Positions 25,444 through 35,906 are shown, counted from the first letter of the stretch. The stretch is DNA of 64,000 nucleotides from an uncultured bacterium (GCA_905215935.1 CAJMRY010000002.1:62001-126000), one strand, 5' to 3'. Notes: generated by a model from the sequence alone, not told the origin. Program-made: numbers and translations.

Positions 25444-26823
25444 GTGAAAGAAGAAATACAAAAACAAATGGAATATATAGAGAAAGTAAATAAAATAAAT
25501 GCAGGAAAAGTGCTTAATTATTACATATTAACAATGGGATGTCAGTTAAATGAAAATGATTCTGAAAAACTTTGTGGAATGATAGAAAATATGGGATATT
25601 CTAAAACAGAAAATCTAAATGAGGCAGATTTAGTACTATTTAACACATGTTGTGTTAGAGAAAATGCAGAAGATAAGCTTTTTGGAAAATTAGGAGAAGT
25701 AAAAAAGGTTAAAGAAAAAAGAGGCACAATTATTGCAATTGGTGGTTGTATGATGCAAGAAAAACACATGCAAGAAAAACTAAAAAAGAGTTATCCATTT
25801 TTTGATATTATTTTTGGTACTCATACTATTCATAAATTTCCAGAAGATGTATATAGAATAATGCAAAGCGAAAAGCAAATTCAAGATATTTTAGATATAG
25901 ATGGAGAAGTAATAGAAGGATTACCTATAAAAAGAAATGATAATATAAAAGCATCTGTTACTATTATGAATGGATGTAATAATTTTTGTAGTTATTGTAT
26001 AGTTCCATATGTACGTGGAAGAGAAAGAAGCAGAAATCCAGAAGATATTATTAATGAAATAGAAGCTTTAGCCAAAGCTGGCTATAAAGAAATAACTCTT
26101 TTAGGTCAAAATGTAAATTCATATAAAGGCAATGGAAACTTAGGTATATATAAATTTTCCGAATTATTAAAAGCAGTAAATAAGATACAGGGAATAGAAA
26201 GAATTAGATTTGTTTCACCACATCCAAAGGATTTTACAGATGATGTAATAGAAGCAATTGCTCTTAGTGATAAAGTATGCAAAATAATACATCTACCATT
26301 ACAATCTGGAAGTACTAAAGTTTTAAAAGTAATGAATAGAAAATATACAAAAGAACAATACTTAAATTTAGTAGAAAAAATGAAAAATAAAATACCAGGA
26401 CTTAAACTTTCAACAGATATTATTGTAGGCTTTCCAGGTGAGACAGAAGAAGATTTTGAAGATACTTTAGATGTTGTAAAAAAAGTCTGTTTTGAGCAAG
26501 TATTTATGTTTATATATTCAAGAAGAGTAGGTACTCCAGGAGATAAGATGGAAAATCAAATACCTGAAGAAATAAAACATAAAAGATTTGATAGACTAAA
26601 AGCTTTAGTAGAAAGTCAAATTGAAGAAAATAATAAAGAATATGTTGGAACAATTCAAAAAGTATTAATAGAAGGAAAAAGCAAGACAAATGATAAAGTA
26701 TTAACAGGAAGAACAGATACTAATAAAGTGGTTAATATTGAGGGTAATGAAAACTTGATTGGAAATATAGTGGATGTTCAAATTGTTTCAGAGCATATGT
26801 GGTATTTGAAAGGAGAAATATAG
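25444..26823 (+). CDS. miaB: tRNA-2-methylthio-N6-dimethylallyladenosine synthase
   Basis: 459 residues from GTG 25444 behind GGAGG. The N-terminal UPF0004 domain has three cluster-binding Cys (MGCQLNEND, FNTCCVREN, GGCMMQ). The radical-SAM motif is CNNFCSYCIVPYVRGRERSR (about 180), and a TRAM domain closes the protein. MiaB adds a methylthio group to A37 of tRNAs that read UNN codons, which strengthens codon-anticodon pairing and limits frameshifting. The in-frame frame extends upstream through the repeat, but nothing there resembles MiaB. It begins a miaB-HTH-mutS series with gaps of 3 and 17 bases. Confidence 0.93.
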   Translation: MKEEIQKQMEYIEKVNKINAGKVLNYYILTMGCQLNENDSEKLCGMIENMGYSKTENLNEADLVLFNTCCVRENAEDKLFGKLGEVKKVKEKRGTIIAIGGCMMQEKHMQEKLKKSYPFFDIIFGTHTIHKFPEDVYRIMQSEKQIQDILDIDGEVIEGLPIKRNDNIKASVTIMNGCNNFCSYCIVPYVRGRERSRNPEDIINEIEALAKAGYKEITLLGQNVNSYKGNGNLGIYKFSELLKAVNKIQGIERIRFVSPHPKDFTDDVIEAIALSDKVCKIIHLPLQSGSTKVLKVMNRKYTKEQYLNLVEKMKNKIPGLKLSTDIIVGFPGETEEDFEDTLDVVKKVCFEQVFMFIYSRRVGTPGDKMENQIPEEIKHKRFDRLKALVESQIEENNKEYVGTIQKVLIEGKSKTNDKVLTGRTDTNKVVNIEGNENLIGNIVDVQIVSEHMWYLKGEI

Positions 26824-26826
26824 AAA

Positions 26827-27774
26827 GTGGCAAGAGATTATAATACTATAATTCAAGAAGTTTATAAGAGAGTCATGCAAGGTGAGTCATTAACAAACAT
26901 ATCTAAGGATATAGGAGTAGACAGAAAAACTTTAAGACAAAAAATGAGAGAATTATTAGATGAAAATCAAAATAAACAAATGGATGATAAACTAAAAGTA
27001 GGAAGAAAAACAAATAAAAAAACAACCGTTTTTAGAGGAAAAAAAGAAAAAGAGGATTTATCTAAAGAGATTAAAACTTTGGCAGACTCTGGGATAACTC
27101 CAAAACAAATAGAAGAAATTTTCGAAAAAATGAATCTAAATAGAGTAACTACAATTACAAGAGAAACTTTTATTCACAAATTATTGGAGATATTAGAATT
27201 ATTACAAAAAAGAAATAGCCAAATAGACCCTAAAAGTAAAGGATTTATTAGTACAGAAAATATGGTTAATATGATTTTGACAAATCCAAGAATGTTATCA
27301 AGAGATTCTAATAGGCGATTATATGATATATTTAAATTATTTGATGATGAAGCTAATTTAAGTGCTGAAGCTACAAATGAATTTATAAAAAGATATCCTA
27401 GAATATTAAATATTGGTGCTGATAAATTAAAACGAGAAATGATTATTTTAAGACAATTTGGAATTAGAGAGAATGCATCTTGTAAGACAGATACCAACTT
27501 ATTACAATATTGTTTAGGAAAAGGTGGGAATATTTTTAAAGTAAATTCTCAAAAAATATTTCATAGACTATGCTATTTTGCTTATCAGAATCATGGGACT
27601 ACTATCAGTCCAGCACAATATAGAAACTTAGAAAGAAAAGAATTTAAACAAGGATTAAATAATAGTACAGATGAAACTTTAGAAAATAAATATGTATTAC
27701 CGAACCAAGATGATGAATTCGAAACAAATGTAAAAAAGATAATAAATAGTACTATAAGGCAAATGCAAATATGA
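26827..27774 (+). CDS. HTH-domain protein of unknown function
   Basis: 315 residues, start GTG 26827, 3 bases behind miaB. Residues 1-45 look like a helix-turn-helix of the resolvase or Psq type (GESLTNISKDIGVDRKTLRQKM). The rest is helical and basic. It includes repeated segments ending in NPRMLSRDSNRRLYDIF and YPRILNIGADKLKREM, which resemble mTERF-like helical repeats, though I would not assign that family. Between miaB and mutS its role is unclear; nucleic-acid binding is inferred from the HTH and charge. Confidence 0.6.
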   Translation: MARDYNTIIQEVYKRVMQGESLTNISKDIGVDRKTLRQKMRELLDENQNKQMDDKLKVGRKTNKKTTVFRGKKEKEDLSKEIKTLADSGITPKQIEEIFEKMNLNRVTTITRETFIHKLLEILELLQKRNSQIDPKSKGFISTENMVNMILTNPRMLSRDSNRRLYDIFKLFDDEANLSAEATNEFIKRYPRILNIGADKLKREMIILRQFGIRENASCKTDTNLLQYCLGKGGNIFKVNSQKIFHRLCYFAYQNHGTTISPAQYRNLERKEFKQGLNNSTDETLENKYVLPNQDDEFETNVKKIINSTIRQMQI

Positions 27775-27791
27775 CAAAATAGGAGGAAAAT

Positions 27792-30403
27792 ATGGCAGAA
27801 TATTCACCAATGATGCAACATTATTTAGATACAAAAAATAAATATAAAGATTGTATTTTATTTTATCGTTTAGGCGATTTTTATGAAATGTTTTTTGAAG
27901 ATGCAATTACAACATCTAGAGAATTAGAGCTTACTTTAACAGGTAAGGATTGTGGGAAGGAAGAAAGAGCTCCAATGTGTGGAATTCCTTTTCATGCTGC
28001 AGAAAACTATATTGCAAAACTTATAGGCAAAGGATATAAAGTAGCTATATGTGAGCAATTAGAAGATCCAAAACAAGCAAAAGGAATTGTAAAAAGAGAT
28101 GTTATAAGAGTTGTAACACCTGGTACGGTAATAGAATCTAATTTGCTAGAAGAAAAGAAAAATAATTATATAATGTCTATATATAAAACAGGAATATTTT
28201 TTGGAATAGCAGTATGTGATATATCTACAGGTGATTTTTTTGCATCAGAAATAAAGGCAACCAATAATTTTGCTAAATTATTAGACGAAATTTCAAGATA
28301 CTCACCAGCCGAGATTGTTGTAAATGAAATGATGTTTTTAGCTACAGATGAAATTAATAAAATAAAAGAAAGATTTGATGTTTATATTTCAAGAACAAAT
28401 GAAGAATCTTTTTCAGAAGATATAGAAAGCTTGAAAATGGAATATGAGATTTTAGATGATAATGGTTCTAAAATAGAAAATTTAAAAGAAAATTTATCTA
28501 TATTACCTACAAATGCGTTACTTACATATTTAAAAGATACACAAAAAACAAAACTTGACCATATAAATAAAATTATTATATATAAAACCACTAAGTATAT
28601 GGCACTTGATATAAATGCAAGAAGAAATTTAGAATTAACAGAAAAAATGAGAGATAAATCAAAAAAAGGTACTCTTCTTTGGGTATTAGATAAAACTTCA
28701 ACTTCTATGGGAGGAAGGCTTTTAAGAAGATGGATTAATGACCCTTTAGTAGATGTTAATGAAATTAATAAAAGGTTAGAAGCGGTAAAAGAATTAAAAG
28801 AAAATATCATTTTAAAAGGTGATATTATAGAATCTCTAAAAAAGGTATATGATATTGAAAGACTATCAGCAAAAATTGCATATGGAAATGCAAATGGAAG
28901 AGATTTAATATCTTTAAAGAATTCAGCAAAACAATTACCAAATATAAAAAATATTTTAATGAACGTAAATTCTAAATTATTAAAAGAAATACAAGAAGAG
29001 TTAGATACATTAGAAGATATCTATGAACTTATAGAAATAGCAATAGTCGATGAACCACCAATTTCTGTAAAAGAGGGAGATTTAATTAAATTAGGATATA
29101 ATGAAGAAATAGATAAATTAAAAACTGCTACAACTGAAGGAAAAAACTGGATTATAGCATTAGAAGCAGAGGAAAGAGAAAAAACAGGAATTAAAGGTCT
29201 AAAAGTAGGATTTAACAAAGTATTTGGATATTTTATAGAAGTTACAAAATCAAATTTATCTCGGAGTACCAGATAGATATATAAGAAAACAGACTTTGGC
29301 AAATTGTGAAAGATATATAACAGAAGAATTAAAAAACTTAGAAAATCAGATACTAGGAGCAGAAGAAAAGGTAGTACAATTAGAATATAATGCTTTTTCT
29401 GAAATAAGAGAAAAAATAGAAAATCAAATTCAAAGACTTCAAAAATCGGCTGCTGCTATATCTACACTAGATGTTTTAAGTTCTTTTGCAACAGTGGCAG
29501 AAGAATTTAATTATTGCATGCCAGAGATTTCTGAAGATGGAATTATAGATATAAAAGATGGACGTCATCCTGTTATAGAAAAAATGCTGCCTACAGGAAG
29601 CTTTGTACAAAATGATACATTTTTAAATGAAAAAGAAAATCGTTTAGCAATTATAACAGGTCCAAATATGGCTGGTAAATCTACATATATGAGACAAGTT
29701 GCATTAATAGTATTAATGGCTCAAATTGGAAGTTTTGTACCTGCAAGTTCTGCTAAAATTGGTGTTGTAGATAAAATATTTACAAGAGTTGGTGCATCAG
29801 ATGATTTAAGTATGGGACAAAGTACATTTATGGTAGAAATGATGGAAGTAGCATCTATTTTAAAAGAAGCAAGCAAAAATAGTTTAGTGATTTTAGATGA
29901 AATAGGAAGAGGAACATCTACATATGATGGACTTTCAATTGCTTGGGCAGTGGCAGAATATATAGCAGATAAAGAAAAATGTGGTGCAAAAACATTATTT
30001 GCTACACATTATCATGAATTAACAGAATTGGAAGACAAATTAGATGGTGTTAAAAATTATTCTATTGCTGTAAGAGAAAAAGGTGAAGACATTATTTTCT
30101 TAAGAAAAATAGTAGAAGGAGGAACAGACGAGAGCTATGGTGTTCATGTAGCACGTTTAGCAGGAGTTCCACAAAATGTAACAAAAAGAGCAAATGAAAT
30201 ATTAAGAAGTTTAGAAAGAAAAAGCATAATGAGAGATAAGGCTAAAGAAAAAGAAGATAAAAAACAAGTTACAGGTCAGTTTGATATGTTTAATTATAAA
30301 ATAGCCGAAATCGCTCATGAAATAGATAAAATTGATTTAAATCGGATTAACACCAATAGAAGCTCTAAATACATTAATGAGAATTAAAGAGAAGATGAGT
30401 TAG
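27792..30403 (+). CDS. mutS: DNA mismatch repair protein MutS, interrupted by two CGGA sites
   Basis: It recognises mismatches and starts repair. Read with two +1 steps the product is 869 residues, the normal MutS length. The mismatch-reading motif GDFYEMFFEDA is near residue 34, Walker A GPNMAGKST near 621, Walker B VILDEIGRGTST, and THYHELT. The first break is at 29262: the frame ends in TAG at 29274, while the +1 frame continues exactly as VPDRYIRKQTLANCERY. The second is at 30343: without a shift the tail is nonsense, with it the protein ends LTPIEALNTLMRIKEKMS, the conserved MutS C-terminus. Both breaks are an extra C before GGA (Gly 491 and Gly 851). Two independent breaks with all motifs intact argue against a pseudogene. 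Confidence 0.93.
29262..29265 (+). other. CGGN site 1 (CGGA, mutS Gly 491)
   Basis: In-frame CGG follows TCT. The zero frame stops at 29274; the frame from GGA 29263 is MutS. One residue separates NLS from VPDRY, which GGA supplies. Confidence 0.9.
30343..30346 (+). other. CGGN site 2 (CGGA, mutS Gly 851)
   Basis: In-frame CGG follows AAT. The +1 frame gives LTPIEALN, the standard MutS ending, and stops at 30401-30403. Confidence 0.9.
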
Positions 30404-30446
30404 AATAGGTTTAAGTAATAACAGATAAAAATAAACAAGATAGAAA

Positions 30447-30482
30447 ACATAGCAAAATCAGAATAAATGCTATGTTTTTTTG
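30447..30482 (+). terminator. Terminator after mutS
   Basis: AAACATAGCA / TGCTATGTTT stem followed by TTTTTG. The gap from 30404 to 30611 holds this and an AT-rich promoter region for the next gene. Confidence 0.8.
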
Positions 30483-30611
30483 TGTGGAAAAATATTTTCA
30501 ATACAAATATTATAAAATGCAGGTGAAAAGAATAGGTTAGTATATATTGTAAATTATGTAAAACTGTGTTACAATATGGTTATAAATTATTTTTTTAAGG
30601 AGATGTAGACA

Positions 30612-31403
30612 ATGGAAAAAAACTACAATGTTGGCGCACGGTCTAAGAGGAATGGAATAATATTCTTTTCTACAAAATGCCCTTTATTTGGCTCAGAGAC
30701 ATTTCGGGACGAATCTGGAGAAATCCAAACGAGAATAGTTCCTATTGAATTTGATAATTATAAGGGTTATCTGGAGGATACACTGCAAAATAAGAAGTCA
30801 CATAGCAAGGATGTAGCACTTATTTTTGATATACTGCTAATTACTATTGGTTTGTTATCAAGAAACTTTTGGCTTATTAGTACAGCACTTTATTTCTCTT
30901 CATTTGTGTCGTTTGAGCTTTTCAAATTTATGGAGCAATCGTATCAAGAGAAATCAAAGAAAGGAAATAATAAGTCTACTGCAAGATATCATTCTGCAGA
31001 ACATATGGTAATAAACTGCTATGAAAAACTAAAAAGAATCCCAACCTTTGAAGAAGTAAAAAATGCTTCACGTTTTCATAAGAGATGTGGAAGTGGAGTG
31101 ATTATTAACAATATTGTTATGCACTTATTAATAAGTTTGTCATTTGCATTTGTTGCAAATTGGAACATCTTTTTTCATTTATCGTTGTGCATTCTTATTT
31201 TAATATTTAGATTGTTTGCAGATAAAAAAGGATGGCTTCGATTCTTGCAAGTATTTGTTACAGAAAAACCCTCTGATGAAGATATAGAATTAGCAATAGA
31301 AGGGATAAAAAACTACGAGAAAATGGAAAATATATTTCAGGATGATTCGGATTTAATCGAAATGTTTAATATGCCACCTATCGGAATATTTATATCACTT
31401 TAA
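30612..31403 (+). CDS. DUF1385 (YqhQ-like) membrane protein, probably foreign
   Basis: 263 residues. The N-terminus NVGARSKRNGIIFFS and the motifs ARYHSAEHMVINCYEK and SRFHKRCGSGVIINN match the DUF1385/YqhQ family, with four membrane helices and LQVFVTEKPSDEDIELAI near the end. The family's function is unknown; many sporulating Firmicutes have one. Codon use is less AT-biased than the neighbours and the gene has two in-frame CGGs (30639 and 30705) read without a shift. A +1 step at the first would reach TAA within seven codons. It has its own terminator. Recent acquisition is inferred. Confidence 0.75.
   Translation: MEKNYNVGARSKRNGIIFFSTKCPLFGSETFRDESGEIQTRIVPIEFDNYKGYLEDTLQNKKSHSKDVALIFDILLITIGLLSRNFWLISTALYFSSFVSFELFKFMEQSYQEKSKKGNNKSTARYHSAEHMVINCYEKLKRIPTFEEVKNASRFHKRCGSGVIINNIVMHLLISLSFAFVANWNIFFHLSLCILILIFRLFADKKGWLRFLQVFVTEKPSDEDIELAIEGIKNYEKMENIFQDDSDLIEMFNMPPIGIFISL
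30639..30641 (+). other. In-frame CGG without shift, DUF1385 gene, first
   Basis: GCA CGG TCT AAG. A +1 step reads GGT and reaches TAA within seven codons. Confidence 0.7.
30705..30707 (+). other. In-frame CGG without shift, DUF1385 gene, second
   Basis: TTT CGG GAC GAA. The zero frame continues with family motifs after it, so no shift is wanted here. Confidence 0.7.
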
Positions 31404-31417
31404 GGGCAACTCTCCTG

Positions 31418-31457
31418 CAGAAACACAAAATTAAGGTTTTGTGTTTCTGTTTTTTTA
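31418..31457 (+). terminator. Terminator after the DUF1385 gene
   Basis: CAGAAACACAAAA / TTTTGTGTTTCTG stem followed by TTTTTTT. The 325-base gap to 31730 otherwise holds the Spo0A-like site at 31550 and AT-rich DNA. Confidence 0.85.
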
Positions 31458-31549
31458 TATAAAATTAACAACAAAATTATTAAATATATATTTAACAACA
31501 AGCAATTATAATTTTTATACTATAAAATTTAAACTGTTAAAGTTGGGGT

Positions 31550-31556
31550 TTCGACA
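31550..31556 (-). promoter_or_regulatory. Putative Spo0A box before the transglutaminase-like gene
   Basis: TTCGACA preceded by GGGGT in otherwise AT-rich intergenic DNA, 174 bases before the next start codon. Assigned on the core match only. Confidence 0.35.
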
Positions 31557-31729
31557 AAAAAATTCATATTTATAAAAAAATCTTTTAAATGGATTAACTT
31601 TATGATAATATTAATGTAACAATATTAATAGAATTTATATATTAATAAATCATTATTAATAAGTGATAGATATTTTAAGTACATAAAAAGTAATTTTATT
31701 ATAGCAATAAAAATAACAAAGGAGGACAA

Positions 31730-33356
31730 ATGCAAAAAATCCTTTACGAAAGAAAAAGTAGAAAAGTACAAGATAGTATAGATTACATATTAAATGCAGA
31801 TAAAAAAGAATTTAATGAAATACTCAAAGTTTTAAAAGATCCAAAGGGAATTTTAGATTTTCTATACCAAGAAGAAAAAGATAATCCAGATATGACACAA
31901 GAAACATTTGAAATTTCTTTTCTTCTAAGAGGGCTATCTAAAATTGACACAAGTCAAATTAGTATGGAACAAAAAAATCGAATACAAAAATTGCAGTTAT
32001 GTAGAACTAAGGATATCTTAAAAAAATTAATTGGTAAAGAATATAAATTAAGCAAAAAAGAAGTATCAGATATTTTTGGTGTATTAGAAGGCAATGAATC
32101 ATTTTCTGAACTTACAGATAGAAAAAAACAAGAAAATAAACAAAAAGCAAAATTCAAAAGTATATTTTCATTTTTGAAATCAAGAAAAACCAAAGCATTA
32201 CCAGAAGGAGAAAATTCTATAGAGGAACATTACATTCGGAATAATGAACAGAATAGTTTATGGAGATTATAATCTTCAGTTTCTTACATATGAACATAAT
32301 AGTTATGCCAAAGTATTTGATTTGATTAACAATAGAATGATGGCCGAAAAAGAAATAAAAAGAAATTCAGTTATAATAGAAAAAGATGATGAACCTGATT
32401 GGAAAATTAATGATGAATTAAAAGAATATGTATATAAGGATATGCCTGAGAATTTAAATTCAGAAGAAAAGGCAGTATGGATATATATGAAATTATGCGA
32501 AACTCTGCAATATGATGATAGTAGAATTTTTGAAGACACGGATAATAAAATTAATATTAATTTATTAGAAAATTTAAAACCAAAATCTAAAGTAATATGT
32601 TTCGATTTTGCTAGACTATATGCCAAATTTATAAATTCTATGCAAGATGACAATATAGAAGCTAAGGTGGTAGGAAAAAAAGGACATTTCTATGTAAAAG
32701 TAATTAGTAAAGATATTGTTATGTCTGCAGAAGCCACAAGTGCTATAAAAAGTACCAATGAGTTTTTTAAAGTAAAAATGGGGGTACCAATAGAAGGAAT
32801 ACATGCATCATATGATCCAAAAGGAATTGTACAAGAATCAATAAAAAAATTTACTCCAATTATTTATAAAGATGTACATACAATTAAAAGCTACATAGAT
32901 ATGCTTGATACTATAAGAGCAGAAGAAACAGAAAAAGATACTAAAACAGAAGAAAATGAATTATATAATAAGCTAACATCTTTAGCAAAAACAATGAAAC
33001 AAAATAATGTAATTGGTACAGAAGCAATTATGGGAACAATGAACTTTGCAAAATTAGGATTCTTTGGAGATGATGTTGAAAAAGTATGGATAAAAAAGAA
33101 AACGCAAAGTAGAGAAGATGGAATAAAATATAAAAGTTGTATTTTTGTTGGTAAAGAAGATAGTAATCAATTCTGTATATTAGATAGTGAAAGTATGCAA
33201 GTATTACAATTTAATAAAGAAGAATTATTAGAAAGATTCAAAAATGGAGAGTACAGTTATAAAGATAGTGACTATGTTATTAAAGCATTAAAAAACGATT
33301 TACCAATTTCAGGAGAAGAGACAATAAAACAAGGAGAGGAGAATATAGAAAAATGA
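31730..33356 (+). CDS. Transglutaminase-like protein, interrupted by one CGGA site
   Basis: Read with one +1 step at 32237 the product is 541 residues. The first part (1-169) is charged and helical and I do not recognise it. The step gives Tyr-Ile-Gly-Ile-Met-Asn, and the frame then continues for 370 residues. That part holds a transglutaminase/cysteine-protease-like core: KAVWIYMKLCETLQYDD, the probable nucleophile in VICFDFARLYAKF, and GHFYVKV with the expected His. The downstream part could be taken for a gene starting at ATG 32244, but no ribosome binding site stands there. The event is identical to the other CGGN sites, so one gene is more likely. The stop overlaps the next gene's start (ATGA). 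Confidence 0.75.
32237..32240 (+). other. CGGN site 3 (CGGA, Gly 170 of the transglutaminase-like protein)
   Basis: In-frame CGG follows ATT. The zero frame ends 36 bases later; the +1 frame joins the long downstream reading frame without a ribosome binding site between. Confidence 0.75.
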
Positions 33357-33583
33357 TTACTATAAATGATTTAAGACTTATGAATGATACATTAATTAAT
33401 TACTATAAAGACTATGAACCTCAAAATGAAAAGAAATTATTAAAACATAGAATAATTCAAGAGATATTGAAAACCGAAAAATGCTTTAATAAAATGAGCA
33501 AGGAAGATGCAATAAAAATCTTAAAAGATATTGGAATTTCAGAGTCTAATATAGATTCTACATATAATGATATAATTAAATAA
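33353..33583 (+). CDS. Small helical protein coupled to the transglutaminase-like gene
   Basis: 76 residues, overlapping the previous stop by four bases (ATGA), with AAGGAGAGGAG in the end of that gene as ribosome binding site. It is predicted helical, with MSKEDAIKILKDIGISESNI resembling an EF- or UBA-like helix pair. I do not recognise the family. Tight coupling suggests it works with the upstream protein. Confidence 0.6.
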   Translation: MITINDLRLMNDTLINYYKDYEPQNEKKLLKHRIIQEILKTEKCFNKMSKEDAIKILKDIGISESNIDSTYNDIIK

Positions 33584-33653
33584 GAAAGTTTGGTTTTTCT
33601 AGTATACTAAAAAATCTAAATGTCATAATAAGTATGACAGTAATTATCATAAT

Positions 33654-33690
33654 TAACACCCTACTAACTGTAAGTATTAGTAGGGTGTTA
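33654..33690. terminator. Bidirectional terminator between converging genes
   Basis: TAACACCCTACTA / TAGTAGGGTGTTA stem between a + strand gene ending at 33583 and the minus-strand spore-protein gene ending at 33694, with AT-rich flanks on both sides. Confidence 0.8.
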
Positions 33691-33693
33691 AAT

Positions 33694-33870
33694 TTATAAG
33701 TCACTTTCATATAAATCTTCTATATAAACATTTTTTTCTTCATTATTATCAATAAAACCAACTTTAGCAACATTATTATCTACTTCCTGAATCCAAACAG
33801 GACGTTCATTATAATAAACATCATGTAATTCTTTATTTTTTAAAATTTCAGAAATTCTCTCACCATTCAT
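33694..33870 (-). CDS. sspH: H-type small acid-soluble spore protein
   Basis: 58 residues read from ATG 33870 back to TAA at 33694, behind AGGAGGTATATT. The start MNGERISEIL, then VYYNERPVWIQEVDNNVAKV and an acidic end, matches the H-type SASP pattern (start RAxEIxxS, then V.Y.G.PV.I..V). These small proteins are made in the forespore. It shows with spoIIM that this is a spore former. One of only two minus-strand genes in the window. Confidence 0.82.
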   Translation of the reverse strand: MNGERISEILKNKELHDVYYNERPVWIQEVDNNVAKVGFIDNNEEKNVYIEDLYESDL

Positions 33871-34230
33871 ATAATATACCTCCTATAACTATCATATTAA
33901 TAATAGTATATACAAGCTAAAGGAAAAATATGTAACATTTTTATTTTTATGATTTTATGCTTGTCATATACTTCTTAATTGGATATTAATTTATAAAATT
34001 GAAAAAGAAGAATTAGTTTTACTATTATTTGATATTGGTACACATTTGGATTTATTAGAGTTACACTTGTGGTATAAATATCTATTAAGTAGAAAAAGAT
34101 TTTATATCATAAGAGTTTTTATTATTTGTATATTTAAGAAATAACTTGTGAACAGAGCTACGGAATAACCTTGACTAAAAATAAATAAAGTTATAAAATA
34201 GTCTTCAAGACAAATGAGGAGGAAAATCTT
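33871..34230. other. Gap between sspH and the nucleoside kinase
   Basis: 360 bases holding the divergent promoter regions. From about 33990 to 34142 a frame without a start codon would encode about 48 residues rich in Leu and Phe; it has no ribosome binding site and I do not call it a gene. No RNA motif recognised. Confidence 0.4.
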
Positions 34231-35871
34231 ATGCAAATTATATATGAAGAACATATAATCGATGTAAAAAAAGGAACAAAAGTAATAGATTTATTAAAAG
34301 ATGAAATATCAAGATCAAGATATAAGGTTGTAGCTTGTCGTTTTAATAATGAAGTAAAATCACTTAATTATGAAATAAATTCAGATGGAAAAATAGAATT
34401 AATAGACCTTACTAATAAAGATGGAATGAGAATTTACAGAAGAGGTTTAATTTATATAATAGGAAAAGCTTTTTATGAAACTTATAAAGATGCACTTCTT
34501 ACTATTAATTTTCAGTTATCAAATAGTATGCTTTGTGAAGTTTCAAACATGCAAGTTACAAAAGAGATGATTGAAAAAGTAGATGAAAAAGTAAAAGAAA
34601 TTATAAAAAGGGATGCTCCTATTACAAAGATAGCAATGACTAAAGAAGAAGCAGAAGCTTTTTATGAAAAAGAAAATACACTAAAAGGTAGATTACAATT
34701 AGATGTAAAAAACAAAAAAGAAATTATGTTATATTATTGTGAAGACTACTATAATTATTTTTATGGAGTTATGCCAATATCCACAGGAGTTACAGATATA
34801 TATGAAATTTTAGAATATGATGGTAGATTTTTAGTTCGTTATCCGAGTAAAAAAGCACCAGATAGGTTACCAGAATTTAAAGAAAATAAAAAGCTACTTG
34901 CAACATTAGATGATTATGAAGAAGTACATAAAACATTAAATGTACATACCCTATACAAGTTAAATAAAATTGTAAAGGAAAACAAAATAAAAGATTATAT
35001 ATTATTAGATGAAGCTCTTCATGAGAAGAAAATGGCACAAATAGCAGATGATATTGTTAAAAGAGAAAAAGTAAAAGTAGTATTAATTGCAGGACCATCA
35101 TCTTCAGGAAAAACAACTTTTGCTAAAAGATTAGGACTTCAATTAAGATTGAACGGATTAAAACCAGTTACAATATCTGTAGATAATTATTTTGTAGAAA
35201 GAACATTAAATCCTAAAGACGAATATGGAAATTATGATTTTGAGTGTCTAGAGGCAATAGATATAGATTTATTTAATGATCATATACTTAGGTTATTAAA
35301 TGGAGAAGAAATAGAAGTACCAACATTTGATTTTGAACATGGAACAAAAGTATATAAAGGAAATACTATGAAATTAAACGATGATCAAATTCTAGTAATA
35401 GAAGGAATACATTGTTTAAATGACAAACTTACACCTTTAATACCAAAGGAACAAAAATATAAAGTATATATTAGTGCTTTAACCGTTTTAAATATTGATT
35501 ATTACAATAGAATCTCTACAACAGATACAAGATTAATAAGAAGAATTGTAAGAGATAATCAATTTAGAAGTTATTCTGCACTTCACACTCTTAAAATGTG
35601 GGATTCTGTAAATCGTGGAGAAGAAAAAAATATTTTTCCATATCAAGAAGAAGCAGATAGTATGTTCAATTCTTCTTTAATATATGAACTTGCAGTATTA
35701 AAAGATTATGCTATGCCATTATTAGAAAAGATAGATAAATCACATCCAGAGTTTTCAGAAGCTAAAAGATTATATAGAATGCTAGGTTATTTTGAATCAA
35801 TACCAGGAGAATATGTGCCACAAAATTCTTTATTAAGAGAATTTATAGGTGGAAGTATTTTTGAAGACTAA
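34231..35871 (+). CDS. Uridine kinase-like nucleoside kinase with TGS/threonyl-synthetase-like head
   Basis: 546 residues. Residues 1-70 form a TGS-like domain and the next part resembles the second domain of threonyl-tRNA synthetase (GKAFYETYKDALLTINFQLS). The C-terminal 280 residues are a uridine kinase/phosphoribulokinase-type P-loop domain: VLIAGPSSSGKTTFAKRL near residue 290, ISVDNYFV, and PTFDFEHGTKVYKG. This architecture is a well-known Firmicute nucleoside kinase of the Udk group. It would phosphorylate uridine or cytidine. Start ATG 34231 behind GAGGAGG. Confidence 0.88.
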   Translation: MQIIYEEHIIDVKKGTKVIDLLKDEISRSRYKVVACRFNNEVKSLNYEINSDGKIELIDLTNKDGMRIYRRGLIYIIGKAFYETYKDALLTINFQLSNSMLCEVSNMQVTKEMIEKVDEKVKEIIKRDAPITKIAMTKEEAEAFYEKENTLKGRLQLDVKNKKEIMLYYCEDYYNYFYGVMPISTGVTDIYEILEYDGRFLVRYPSKKAPDRLPEFKENKKLLATLDDYEEVHKTLNVHTLYKLNKIVKENKIKDYILLDEALHEKKMAQIADDIVKREKVKVVLIAGPSSSGKTTFAKRLGLQLRLNGLKPVTISVDNYFVERTLNPKDEYGNYDFECLEAIDIDLFNDHILRLLNGEEIEVPTFDFEHGTKVYKGNTMKLNDDQILVIEGIHCLNDKLTPLIPKEQKYKVYISALTVLNIDYYNRISTTDTRLIRRIVRDNQFRSYSALHTLKMWDSVNRGEEKNIFPYQEEADSMFNSSLIYELAVLKDYAMPLLEKIDKSHPEFSEAKRLYRMLGYFESIPGEYVPQNSLLREFIGGSIFED

Positions 35872-35906
35872 ATTTTGTAAGAAGTTAATTTTGAAAGGAA
35901 AATAAA

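Noticed and set aside
33990..34142. Possible short gene or gene remnant before the nucleoside kinase
   Set aside because: About 48 open codons but no start codon, no ribosome binding site and no recognisable relatives.
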